Shown here piece after piece: positions 33,338 through 44,424 of a DNA stretch of 64,000 nt; position 1 is the first letter of the stretch; each line of letters opens with the position of its first letter. The stretch comes from Charina bottae (taxonomy: Eukaryota > Chordata > Lepidosauria > Squamata > Charinaidae): positions 35,390,501 to 35,454,500 of the forward strand of contig JALMGJ010000008.1 of the NCBI GenBank assembly GCA_023362775.1, given 5' to 3'. Under the pieces are notes generated by a model. It was not told the DNA's origin and did not search any database. It saw only the letters and a list, made by a program, of their open reading frames with translations. Position numbers and translations under genes: made by a program.

Positions 33338-33439
33338 AATTTTACCTTTGGAAGACAATCTTACTCGGCTACGAGTGATCGCCAATGAATGAATGAATGA
33401 ATGAATGAATGAATGAATGAATGAATGAATACTATTAGG

Positions 33440-34364
33440 AAATGTAATTATGTAGAATGCTATTATATACACATATAATTTTAATTAAATATAAATAAAA
33501 TAAAAATTAGTTTTGTCCTGATCCCACACTATGTCCATGTGCATGTGGGGGGAGAGAGAGAGAGAGAGAGAACATGGCCCCGGCACATTATTCAATGGGT
33601 AAAAGTGCTTCTTGGCCTGGAAATAAATGCCTTCTTCTCTGAGATTCCTCCAAAACATCTGAATGGCCACTTGAGATGAAACAGATAGATATTTGGTATT
33701 TTTGATAAGGGATATTCAGTACTGCAATTTTCAGCCTTGGATATTTCAACCTTTGGATGAAATTTTGAACCCACAGTGACAGGTAAGAAATTGTACCAAG
33801 AGCTAAGAGGCAATAAGTAGTTTCAGTTACTAACGTCTATATTGGTGGGAGACATAAAAAACAGTGAAAGAAATGTGGATGCTGAGTAGATGCCAATGGC
33901 ATTTATTTAAGGCTGGGAACACATAGTAACATAATATGTAGTTAATGGCAAACTTAATGTACTTTGTTTGGCTTAGTATGGTGTAGTAGGAACATTTCAT
34001 GGGAATGACTGTCAGACTTTAGATAGGCACAGCTATAAATATTTATTTTTCCAAGGATTCAAGCCCACATTCAGAAACTAGATAATAGCAGATGCTTCAA
34101 GAACTCGATACTAATAAGTAAGTTGCTTTGTTACACATAATATGGAAGTCATACATATGCAGAAGATCTGCCTGATGCAGAACAGGAAAATTAAGCTATT
34201 TATATATCAGCCCCAGGGTTCATCTTAATCTTAACCATTTTCTTTCCACCTTTTGGGTCAACCAACTTCTATTGTCCCTTCACCAGCTGGGAGTTTATAC
34301 AACATATTTTTCCCCTGGTATAAACAGCTCTGTCTCCCACCTTGCCAGCTTCAGTCCTTACAAT
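33440..34364. other. no gene; (AG)n present
   Basis: Contains (AG)n of about 20 bp at 33551-33571; otherwise nothing recognised. Confidence 0.45.
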
Positions 34365-34470
34365 CACAGGGTTGTTGTTGTGGGGAAAATAGGAGGAGGA
34401 AATAATATTAGGTATGTTCGCCATCTTGAGTTATTTATAGAAATAAATAAATAAATAAATACATAAATAA
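34365..34470 (+). mobile_element. SINE tail fragment (26.9-kb family)
   Basis: GGGTTGTTGTTGTGGGGAAA, ATAGGAGGAGGAAATAATAT and GGTATGTTCGCCATCTTGAG match the body of the minus-strand SINE at 27.0 kb. It ends in (AAAT)n. The tRNA head is missing. Confidence 0.65.
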
Positions 34471-34834
34471 ATTTGACAGTCACTGAATGAGCCTGAGAAT
34501 GATACAAAATTTAACCCTCTTCCAAGAGCACTCTTTCCCTGCTTTTCCCTTGAATAGTGAAGCTTTGACTTCCTTTTCTCAAGCTCATGCATTAGTAGTA
34601 GTTGCATGTTTACATTCTCTGCATTCATGCTCTCAGCATCTCTTGCACTAATGGATCTTGACTTCCTCTTTGCAAAAAAGAAATATTCAGGGAAAAACAT
34701 GGCTGACCCCACTACCCAATGTGGAGATGAGGATCTATTCCTCTGAAGAAAAGTACTTTTTCTCTACATGTCAAAAGCAGAATAAAGAATACAAAACGGT
34801 AGCTATGCTAGTTTACTGTAGGAAAAATGAATCT

Positions 34835-34984
34835 TTTTTGTTGTTCAGTCATTTAGTCGTGTCCGACTCTTCGTGACCTCATGGACCATAGCACGCCAGG
34901 CATTCCTGTCCTCCACTGTCTCCTGGAGTTTACTCAAGTTCATGTTCATTACATCGGTGATGCTATATAACCATCTCATCCTAA
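34835..34984 (-). mobile_element. BovB 3' end
   Basis: Minus strand reads CATGAGGTCACGAAGAGTCG, GACACGACTAAATGACTG, then AACAACAAAA. Same family as 41.44-41.56 kb. A (GAT)n run of 24 bp follows at 34986-35009. Confidence 0.75.
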
Positions 34985-35059
34985 AGATGATGATGATGAT
35001 GATGATGATTAAGATTAAATTATTAAGGTTATTAAAGAATCTTATGCCATCTTAAAAAG

Positions 35060-36642
35060 AAATATATTTCCCACTGCTACACAAGGAAGGATGGCTTGCC
35101 TATTCCTGCAGCATAGCAAGGCTTACAAAAAGAATCAATATATAGGAATTATATGTAAACTAATATGGAGTATATATTTCTGGACTTGTTAAGTAGCTTA
35201 AGGAGTACTGGTGAATATAAAAAGTCCAATGAATGTTTTGGGGAATCATTTTGAAAACAAACAGGATAAATGCATATTGAATCTTTGTTGCAAAAGCACA
35301 TTTCATTCCACAATTGAAAGATTCCATGGCCTGTTAGTACAATTTCCATAAGCTCTTTTTTGTTGTTTCCATAAGCTCTTTCTCTCTCTTTCTCTCTCTA
35401 AAGCAGGGTGCAATTACAGGAAAAAATAGCCACAATAAAATTTCAACTTTCATCATTTCTGTCTATCCAATATATTTCAAAAAGCACATCAAACACATTT
35501 CTTAATGTATTAATGTAGCATAGCCCATGTAGTCAGTTTGCTCCCTGTGAAAAATATGCCAAACACTCTCTTCTGAATAAAAGCTTCAAATAAGAAATTC
35601 AAATTAAGAGTCTATTTCTTTTATTTTCTGCTTCCAGCATGCAAATTACCTGCTGGGTATTATATGCTAGACGGTCTCACAAGGCCAAAATGGAAAAAGG
35701 AAAAAAAAAAGGGGGGGGTAAAGAGATCTAGAGCAAGCAGCAGGAGATATACCAAGGGTTTGTTTTCCCAATAACATCCCATTTGTCTGCGTAATGAAAG
35801 AGCGCAAGACTAAGACCAGCTTCATTTATTGCAATTGGCATATGCAATTATTTAGCATTAGCAAGAATATTTTTTATCTTCAAACAGCCTACACCTTCCA
35901 GTGCCAAAGTAAAGTCACTAGAATTCAGTCAGTCTAGAATTCCCACAATAGGCTTACCCATGGTTAGTTTAACCATTGTTTACATATCCCAATTTTCTCT
36001 GTATAATATTTTGAAGAACAAAAGAACTATAATTACTGGGTTTACATAACAAACTAAATTGTGTTTGGCTATTCTGAAGTTCAATCTGTCAGGCGAACAC
36101 AGCTGAAGAGCTATAAATAATCCAGAAGTGGGCATAATAAATGGGAAATCATTCCAGACTGCCATGGTTCGGAACAATTAGCTGATGGACTTTTATTTGC
36201 ACCTTTCATAGATGCATGAAAATATGCACATTCTGAAGCTTATAAGCAAATTCAAATATTTATTCATGTTTTCAGTAACACACAGGTAGCAATTATGTAT
36301 GGCTCCAACCATAATGATTTTGAGGCTATGCGATATATAGGATCATCTTATTACATTATTAGCTCACAACACTTCTGCCCACTGACTTCATGAAAAGGAA
36401 TAATTAAACTACAGCTATTTCTGATTCAGTAAGGGAGCATATATTTTATATACACTTCCTGATAGTGCAATGGGTTCTAGTTCTAGTCATCCAGAGAAGA
36501 CCTCCCTAGCCAACTTAATGGACTCAAAAGCAATGATGTTGCCACATGTATCAGCCAATTCATCTTAAATTTGTACTTGTAGGTATTCAGTTTCTAGCTT
36601 GTATAAGACAATATTAGCCCATTAGCCCATTAAGAGGACATA
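35060..36642. other. no feature recognised
   Basis: AT-rich; includes an A10G8 run near 35700. No credible exon. Confidence 0.45.
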
Positions 36643-36650
36643 CTGTAGAG

Positions 36651-36760
36651 CAGGGCTTTCCAAAGTGCCGCCGCTGGCGATACACCAGCGGCGGCGGCGG
36701 CAGCACGCGCGCGCACGGCGGCGGCGCGGATGGGGCGCACGTGCACGGCGGCGCGGGGGG
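36651..36760 (+). mobile_element. hAT-type MITE, left half only, copy 4
   Basis: Begins CAGGGCTTTCCAAAGTGCCG and has the GGCGGCGGCGG interior of copy 3. It breaks off in a G run at 36760, before the right inverted repeat. Its would-be TSD CTGTAGAG (36643-36650) has no partner nearby. Confidence 0.75.
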
Positions 36761-36769
36761 CCCACAAAA

Positions 36770-37584
36770 ATGTGGTTTTATTTCTTTCAGTTCTTAACTT
36801 ATTTATTCCATTCATAAACCATCTCAGTTGTCCTAGCCATTCTAGGCCACATCTAACATATGCAAATGATACAACAGATAGAAAAATATTAATAGAGAAC
36901 CAAAATAAATCAACAAAGAGTATTTATTTGTTTTAGTAAACCAGTAAAACCCAGGGACAATATTTCAATATCAGTGCAGAGTCACAAATCAATCTGCACA
37001 GAGGCCTGCTGAAAAAAAAAATCAAGTTTTTAGCGCTGCCATACCATCAGCATGCCCATATAATAAAGTGGTGATATGCTGACTTATTCTTACTGTGGAG
37101 TCAGGTGGGCATTGCCTGGGCAATGGATGTATCACTGTCCCTTTCTGTGCCCAACTCTGTGACTCAGTTGAACTGCTCATCTCTTCCTGGCGAACAGGAC
37201 TGTCATCTTTCACCTAGAGAGCCGAAGGTCCTTCATCTTGGGCTATATTACGTCTGACAACTTTGCCAGCTGCTAGGTTAATGCATTGGCCTACATGTGG
37301 TAGTTCACATGGTACCTTGTTCCTCTTCTCATCTGTTTGGGCCTGATGAGCCCATTAGGAAACATTAAGTGCTTCTTGAATTTGACAGTTTCAGAATGGC
37401 CTTTCTGAGGTTCAAATTAAATAAATGTATTTTGTAACAATTACAGCTTATTAATAACTATTTGCGTCTGAAAGGTAATGATACCCAAAACAGTAATGGT
37501 TTCCAGTTCGGCTACCCTGGCAGTAAAACTAAGGGCAAAATAAACAACATAGAACATCCAGTCCAACAAATAAAAATGCAACCT
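36770..37584. other. no feature recognised
   Basis: No repeat or coding motif. The minus frame at 37022-37213 is not supported. Confidence 0.4.
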
Positions 37585-37775
37585 CCATCAAGAACTCATG
37601 GCATGTTCTCAGTGAAGTTGAAGTTCAACTTCCCAGTCTCGCCTCCATCTCTGGATTCTCCTGGTGATCTCTCATCCAAGTACTGATGAGAACTAACCCT
37701 GCTTAGGTTGTTGCAGTTGTTCTTTTGAGATCAGCCAAAGGTGACTAGGTGCTGTCATCTAATTCACCTCACTTC
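37585..37775 (-). mobile_element. 5S rRNA-derived SINE
   Basis: Minus strand reads CAACCTAAGCAGGGTTAG, TCATCAGTACTTGGATGAGA, then GATCACCAGGAGAATCCAGA, the 3' half of 5S rRNA. The 6.8-kb copy shows the same piece in the plus orientation. Confidence 0.75.
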
Positions 37776-38440
37776 AGTAGCACCTTTATAAAAGCAACAG
37801 TACAGTTGAAATCTAGATCAGTGAACCTTTCAAAATAAATATTATAAATTCATAGTGATCCAGCATTTTTTCTTAGCCATCGGGCATCAGGACAAAGACT
37901 ATCACTATCCGTTCTGCCTCCTGACACTTCCAGTGGGGACATGGCGGACTGAACAGCTGTGCTCGCGGGCAGAACTGACAACACGACAGGTTATTTTGGG
38001 CTCAGGCAGGTTTTTCCTGAAGCCCAAGAGCATTCTACCGGGAAAGGAAGATGCTCGGAATCATCCCATTTGCCCTCCAGGACGGCGGCTTGCAGCCAGA
38101 AGATCGTAAACAGCGTTTGCGCTCGACTAGTAAGAGCTGCTGGGAGGCTGGGATGTCACCATCTCCAAGCCGCACTGTAGCCTTAAAGGGACACTAAGAC
38201 TGGCCACCCCATTTCTAAATCACCCTACTGTATATACATACATACATACATACATACATACATACATACATTTTTTTAAAGTACGCTTACGCTAAGAGAG
38301 GCTTTCTACAGCAAGGAGAAGCTGGATCTCTTGGTGTTTATCATTATTTTTGGGATTATTTTTTTAAATTCTTTTTAAGTTTTGGCTTGTTTTCCATCTA
38401 AATATTAAGGAAGGTTGAGAGTATATAATCGTCTCCCTGT

Positions 38441-38545
38441 TATTGTTTATATTTATATTCATTCATTCATTCATTCATTCATTCATTCAATTTCTATAGC
38501 CGCCCATCTCAAGAAGTGACTCTGGGCAACTTACAACAATATTTT
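38441..38545 (-). mobile_element. L2-type 3' end inserted in half-L1 copy B
   Basis: Minus strand reads GTAAGTTGCCCAGAGTCACT, TGAGATGGGCGGCTATAG, then about eight GAAT units. Copy A lacks it, so it inserted after copy B did or in its source. Confidence 0.7.
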
Positions 38546-38742
38546 TGTATTAATGAAGATGTTAGCATTTTCCTACACGTTGAATCTGCTGTTTTGAACG
38601 TTTAGCTTTCTGTTGCTACTTTCTCTGGGGAACTGCCTGTTATCATACTTTCACTTGTGTAAACACGTCTCGGAATTTTTCCATTACCTTCCACTTTTGC
38701 TAGTTAAGTATCTAGGGGGTGCCATAATTTACTGTGTGAGTC

Positions 38743-39039
38743 ATGGAGGATTTCAATCAGACTTTTATGCAAGGCATTCAGGACATTGTGGAAAATATTG
38801 TGGAAAACATGAGGTCTAAAATGTGTCATCTGGTTGGGGATGTCGTGGAAGAAATTGAAGAGCCTAACAACAATAGAAATGTTTCCTCTAACAGCGGGAC
38901 TGGGGCTTCTGTTGAAATGCTAGATGAAGATTGGAGAGTGGAATTGAAGAAATTAAAGGGACAGTTCGAATTGCAAGTCATATGTGAGATTAATTTTTTG
39001 ATGGGATGTTATGGAAAAGAAGGGGTTATTCTCTACTGA
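38743..39039 (+). CDS. ORF1-like frame of half-L1 copy B
   Basis: 98 codons from MEDFNQTFMQGIQDIVENIV to a stop after KEGVILY. The N-terminus has hydrophobic spacing (F..F..GI..IV..IV) compatible with a helix or coiled coil, then a polar loop (NNNRNVSSNSGTG) and a second charged helix (DEDWRVELKKLKGQFELQ). Copy A's reading continues past this point (LFDFFKKKALCALWGYVNAL), so this frame is truncated by a shift. Resemblance to the start of L1 ORF1p is my inference; no RRM or CTD is visible. Confidence 0.45.
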   Translation: MEDFNQTFMQGIQDIVENIVENMRSKMCHLVGDVVEEIEEPNNNRNVSSNSGTGASVEMLDEDWRVELKKLKGQFELQVICEINFLMGCYGKEGVILY

Positions 39040-39801
39040 AAAGTCAGAGTTTTTAAGTGGGGCAGTTGGGTTGTTTGATTTCTCTATGGAAAAAGCTCTG
39101 TGTGTACTGTGGGGATATGTAAATGCTCTGGTTTATTTTGAAGTGGGGTAAGGGTTTAAGAATATCTATTTGGATTGCTTCTAGGGCTTGCTTGATTTCA
39201 TTCATCTTTAATGATTTGGATTAAGATTAATAAGGTATAATAAGAAATTCTTGGTTTTTGGTTTAATATGATTAAGATTTTTATTTATTTATTTATTCAA
39301 TTTATAATTGTTGTATTATTAATTATAATGGCAGACAATTTCTATGCTTTTTTAGTTTGATTTTTATTATAGTAGACAGAAATGTATAGAATAGCAGTAG
39401 GAAGGAAATAATTAAAGAAATGTTATCTTTGGGGAGGGAAGTTGATTAGGAGGTTTATATATACAGTATACAGTATATACTATATTTTTCTTTTAATATA
39501 AGGGGAGGGAGCAACTGTATTTAGTGATTTTTATAACATGCCAATGGAATGATGTATAGAAATAATGTGATCTTGGTTTAATATAGAGTAAGGGATTGAT
39601 TATGGAAAATTTGTTGTATATCCTTGCTGTTAAAAGTTGGAACTCACCTCTTTTTGTAATTGAAAAAAAAATATCTTGTGTTTTCACACTTTTTTAGTTT
39701 TTTTCTTTTTTCTTTTTGTAGTTTTCTTTTTTGTAGTTTTTATCTTTCTCTTAAATCTAATAAAATTCTTATTTAAAAAACCCTATCCATTCTGCCTCCT
39801 G

Positions 39802-40594
39802 TCCTTAAGGCAACTGTACTTGTGACTCAGCTTCTTTCCTGGGAAACAAATGGGTATCTTAAAATATGTTACATAATTCGGTTTACTACCTTGCTTACTG
39901 GAAAAAAAAAGAGCTATGATACCTTTGCATTATGGTTGCTTATCTCTCCGTGCACCATATGAACCAACTTGAGACACCTTCATCTTGCTCCTGGACTAGC
40001 AATGCATACATCATTAATCAATGCTACCTTTTAGTAGCATAATAACTTTGATTTGATGGGAAATGAGGCACATGCTCCAAGAATTAGCCAAATACAAAAT
40101 GATTTATGCTACATATCAAGAAGCATCACTTGCTCAAATACATTATGAATGAAAAACTAAGAACAACATGTATTCAACAAAATACTTGGTTTACTGAGGA
40201 GCTCAGGGAGATGAAGCCACAGAAGAGATGCCTAGAGCATGCTGGAGAAAGATTCCCTTGAATTTGACCAGCCATTGATACGAGTTCATGCTCAAACCTA
40301 CACAGAAGCAATATGAGCAAAAAACAAACAACCCCCCCCCCGTTTTTTGCCACCCTTATCGAGTCTTCTGAATGCTGTCAACAGTCCCTTTTAAGGCAAC
40401 CTGTTCCCCTTTAAGGGAACATGACTGTCAAGACCATCTGATGGGCTGCTTCTTACAGCTTTTAGCTGATAAAAACACTCATATCCAAGTAGATCTGAAC
40501 TCCAGCTGGACAGTGCAAATGGAGAAGAAGGGCTTCACTTAGTTTGTTTTTTCAATTTGACCTCTGAGCACTTTGAGGAAGTGGATAGGGCTCT
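39802..40594. other. no feature recognised
   Basis: Unique-looking; a C run at 40332. Confidence 0.4.
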
Positions 40595-40602
40595 CTATAG
40601 TG

Positions 40603-40773
40603 CAGGGCTTTCCAAAGTTTTCCTGCGGTGGCACACCAACAGGTGTTGGTGTGTCGCCGCGGGAAAAACCGGAAGCGCTGATGATGATCAGCGCTTCCGG
40701 GTTGTGTGGCGACACACCAGACTGTGTTTGGCGACACACTTTTGTGTCGCGACACACAGTTTGGAAAGCTCTG
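40603..40773 (+). mobile_element. hAT-type MITE, shortest complete copy (copy 5)
   Basis: 171 bp. Ends CAGGGCTTTCCAAAG and CACAGTTTGGAAAGCTCTG; TSD CTATAGTG at 40595-40602 and 40774-40781. Inside is a perfect 14-bp hairpin, CCGGAAGCGCTGAT/ATCAGCGCTTCCGG (40669-40700, loop GATG), and a second inverted piece around GGTGTTGGTGTGTCGCC. Confidence 0.93.
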
Positions 40774-40847
40774 CTATAGTGTTATCTTTGCCAATTCTCA
40801 CCTAGATACCTGCCCTTATAATTAGTTAATCCCTCTCATAAAGAGAC

Positions 40848-40934
40848 AGGATCATAAAATCATAAGGTTAGATGGGACCTTGGAGGTCTTCCAGTCCAAT
40901 ACCCTGCCTAGTGCAGGAGGTTGGGTTTGAGCTG
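40848..40934 (-). mobile_element. CR1-type LINE 3' end
   Basis: Plus strand reads GATCATAAAATCATAAGG, then ATGGGACCTTGGAGGTCTTC and CAGTCCAATACCCTGCC, the reverse of the familiar amniote CR1 3' end. Confidence 0.7.
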
Positions 40935-41800
40935 TAATTAATGATTTTTTGTCCGAGGGAGTGTTTCCATCATTTCTGAAAGATGCTGTGGTACATTCCT
41001 TTCAATTGATCTGACTCTTCTTCAGAATTTTAAACCTGCCTCCAACCTTCCCTTATTAGGAAAGGAAAACTGCATGGAAACAGCTTTGGTTTTGCTTGTG
41101 GATAATCTTTGGATAGATCAGGATCACAAAGTACCACCCTCCTGGTCCTCTATGATCTCTCATCAGCTTTTGATATCATCAAACATGGCATCCATTTGGA
41201 CCAACTCCATGGGATTGGATAGGGGGTACTATTCGATAGTGGTTCTCCTTCTTCCTAAGGGGCTGGCTCTACCAGTGTTGAGGGAGGGAGGTCTGCCTGA
41301 AGATCTGTATTTGTGGAATGCCTCAGGGCTTACTCTCTCTCTACTCTACTCTCTTTGACACCTACATGAAAGCAATGGGGGAGCTTATCTGTCAGCATGG
41401 GGTCCAGTATAAATGATACCCGGTTATATATCTTTGTTGTTGTTGTTGTTGTTGTTGTTGTTCAGTCGTTTAGTTGTGTCTGACTCTTTGTGACCTCATG
41501 GACCATAGCACGCCAGGCCTTCCTGTCCTCCACTGTCTCCCAGAGTTTACTCAAATGTTATATATCTTATCCCCAGCCAAAGAGGTGATGCAGTAGAAAT
41601 GGTAAGCCAGAGTCTGGAGGCTGTCAGGGTCTGGATGGAAAGGAGAAGGCTCAGACTGAATCCCTCCAAGATGAAATGTCACTGGCTTTGTGAACAGGGT
41701 TGTATTCACTCACTCACAAGTGGTGCATAATTTAGGGGTCATCCTGGACTTACAGCTCATAACTTGTGAGCCGCCTGCAACCATTCCTTGATTGGGAGAC
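40935..41800 (+). pseudogene. L2-type LINE reverse transcriptase, decayed
   Basis: Broken reading in order: VFPSFLKDAVV, LDLTLLQNFKPASNLPLLGK, TALVLLVDNLWIDQD, then far downstream HNLGVILDLQL. The first three match the 56-kb copy (VFPTTFKEALL, LDPTILDNFLPVCHLPFLGK, TALVALMDDLWREQD). Stops and shifts are frequent. A BovB 3' end interrupts it at 41435-41556. Confidence 0.75.
41435..41556 (-). mobile_element. BovB 3' end inserted in L2 pseudogene
   Basis: 122 bp, minus strand, ending GACTGAACAACAACAACAAC. A perfect 12-bp TSD, GTTATATATCTT, lies at 41423-41434 and 41557-41568. Confidence 0.85.
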
Positions 41801-44380
41801 AATGACAAGAATGTATTAATGAAGTTGTAATGGCAGGGCTGAGCCCATAGGGTGAAATGTTGGAGATCTCGAGGTATGGTTTATTCTAGTACAATCACTG
41901 CAAATGTGGATACACGATAGGGTAACATGGAGCTTCTGACAATCTGGCTACCAATAGTCTGGCTTAGTCTTCTCCAAGAACTGTCGTCTGTTTTGTTAAA
42001 AGGCTAATAAGTAGAATCATAGAAAATGGTTGATACTAATTCAGTCTCCTTATCTGTTATCTCCAATCTCAGAGCTGGGTCAAACATGCTGCCCCAATCC
42101 TATGATCCTTTATGGGATTCTTTAGGATAGAGATGACCATGTAGCTACAAATGTCCCTGGGAAGATGAATCATAGCATTGTATTCTATGGACGACTACAG
42201 ATTATCCATTCTAGTCTTCATTAAAAAAAAATACTAAAAACGTATTTGAAAAGTTAGTAAACAGCACAAAGGAGTCCTCTTCTTTTCAAAGATTCTCGAT
42301 GAGTAATTTTGTTTCTATGTATAATGCGGCAAAAAATAGGCATATAGGAAACTATTGCCAGTATCTATAGATTATTTATCCACCTAACTCCAGTTTTCTG
42401 CTCTAATTAGTAATGATTATTTCGTGATCCCTCAGGACTAGGCTATTCAAACTAATTCTGTTATCCTTTATGGATTTTCTTGAGAGGCAAAGAAGTTCAA
42501 GAAGGGGAGATGCAGGTTCATATCTTCAGCTGGGGAGAATGTGTACTTATAAACTCATTATGAAAATGGGGCTGCAAATGCTCTTGGGAAGATGTAAAAT
42601 AATGGTATTTTACCGCATTTGTATAAAGCTTAAAATGTGGTAAATATTCAATAAAAATCAAAGCAACTAGTTTAGATTCATTACAAATGCAATAAATAGT
42701 ATAAACATGCAAAGGAAATAAAAAACGAGCAAAGAATCAATTAAAAAAACACCATAACAGCTAGTTAAAACTAATTCCAATATACAGTATTTACAACTCC
42801 GTTTTCAGGTCCAAAAGCTTGCCATTAAGGCGTTCCTCACGGCCACATTAATGCGCTTTTCTCCTGTCCTTGAGTCAGAAGGAAAGTCTAGCAACATAAA
42901 ATTGTGCTGCCTCCATAGCAACAAGGCCAGGCAGTAATGCTTTTAATAGTATTTAATAAGAGATAGGTTCAGGGCAGCAAATGGTAGATTCTCTGCCATC
43001 ATTTCCCCTCCCACCCACTGTTATCTACTGGTAAGAAAAGCAGTCACCAATAGCTTTCCTAAATGCTTGGCATGTTTGGAGTTGAACTCTTTGATTTTTA
43101 TTATTTATTTCTCTAGGCTATAATTTTATTATTTACACTGCATTTCTCTTGACGGGACTATCTTGACAGGATGATCAAGGAGATCGACAGACCTATGAAA
43201 AGATTTCATACAGTAGATGCCACTATGTAGATGTTTACTGTAGATTACTGGATTACTGCAGATTTGAATCAGAGACTGATAGCCCTTGATAGAAACAGAA
43301 AATCAATACATCTATGTGAAATAACCAACCCTTCAGCAAAATCTCCTCAAGTAATCAGAAGAATTGATTTGAAATACAAAGCAGAGTATCTCAAACCAGA
43401 GAGCTTTCGATGTAATAATGCCTTTGGATCTTTCCATCTTTTCTCTCTTCTGAAATCAATTTCTACTGCAAAATGTTTGGATCAGGTAATTAACCATGAG
43501 ATTTGTCCATTTCCAAACTGGAACAACTAAAGGCAGCTTTAGGCTACTTCATCAATGGGCTGGAGATGAGAGGAAGACAATATCATAAGGATCTGTCTTT
43601 CAAAAATGTTCACTAAAGCATATTTGTGCTGCAACAAGCAGGACTCGAGAATGAGCCATAAATTAGACATACCACATCGGATTGCAGAAATCCAAGCAAT
43701 CAATAGGTAGTAGCAAAGGGTTAGAAGATTCTGTATATCTTTGCTGCCATCTATTGGCCATGTGGATTTTTGCAGTCCCTAGACATAACGATAGTTTGGA
43801 AGTCATTAGAATCTGAGCTAGCTGGACTTTCTTTAGCAACAAGTTTTAGAAATTGTAACAACTATCTCTTGTTTTCCAAACATATGAGCTTCAGATGTTG
43901 GTAGAATGAAAAAAAAGACCTCACCCAAGCTTTATGGTATGCTGAAAGACTTCATGGAAAGAATCAATATTAAAAACAAAAACCATAAAAAGCTCTAATA
44001 GTACAGCAACATGATATGCACATTCTCATTTTCAAGAGACAAATCTGAACTGCATTTCTAAAAAGTGGTATAAACCTCAATGATAAACCTCAATAAATCA
44101 TAATTAACAAACCTTGCAGAATTCATTAGCACAAGGCCTGGTGATGGCTTCTAACTTGGATGGATGCTTTTACATTCATGGAAGACCTATCTTCCAAGGG
44201 CTACGGGTGTTGAAGACTCAATGTTACTTTTGAATTAGGAGCAGTATGCCTCCAAATACTTAAAGAGAACAACAGTGGGAGAGAAGTATGTTTCAATTTC
44301 TTGCTTGTAGAGAAGTATGTCTCAGTCTCTTGCTCAATCTCCCTTGGGTGAGAAACAAAATGCTGGACTAAAGTGAGTCT
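41801..44380. other. no gene recognised
   Basis: AT-rich; a 99-codon frame at 43231-43530 has no motif and no splice support. CTGCCATCTATTGGCCAT at 43749 is a phrase common in old repeats. Confidence 0.4.
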
Positions 44381-44418
44381 TGGCCTGATCCCGCACAGCT
44401 GTTCTTACGTTCTTAAAT
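44380..44418 (+). repeat. old repeat end (TCTTACGTTCTTA type)
   Basis: GGCCTGATCCCGCACAGC and TGTTCTTACGTTCTTA match a string I know as common in amniote interspersed repeats; family not identified. Confidence 0.35.
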
Positions 44419-44424
44419 CCCAAT

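Larger units (their letters stand above)
31097..33428 (+). mobile_element. rearranged LINE with 11-bp TSD
   Basis: Flanked by ATACTATTAGG at 31086-31096 and 33429-33439, so this is one insertion. Its 5' part (31126-32070) is a GC-richer leader with no long frame. It then joins, by a deletion, the middle of the reverse transcriptase. The 3' end is a (AATG)n tail at 33383-33428. The 22-bp string GATAAATTTGTGAACATCTTAT occurs in direct orientation at 32071-32092, again (20 bp) at 32099-32118, and inverted at 31104-31125. A hAT MITE sits at 31406-31709. Confidence 0.8.
37924..39782 (+). mobile_element. complete 'half-L1' element, copy B
   Basis: Same start (ACTTCCAGTGGGGACATGGC), order and end (AATAAAATTCTT plus A) as copy A at 7.05 kb. 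A 19-bp TSD with one mismatch, CTATCC(G/A)TTCTGCCTCCTG, lies at 37905-37923 and 39783-39801. It lacks the hAT insert of copy A, but carries an inserted L2-type tail (38441-38545) and a (CATA)n expansion at 38235-38270. No reverse-transcriptase coding sequence. Confidence 0.85.

Noticed and set aside
33383..33430. Regular short repeats considered as a CRISPR-like array
   Set aside because: A simple (AATG)n LINE tail with no spacers; the genome is eukaryotic.
43231..43530. 99-codon frame
   Set aside because: Starts at a random ATG in AT-rich DNA, no recognised domain, no flanking splice signals in phase.
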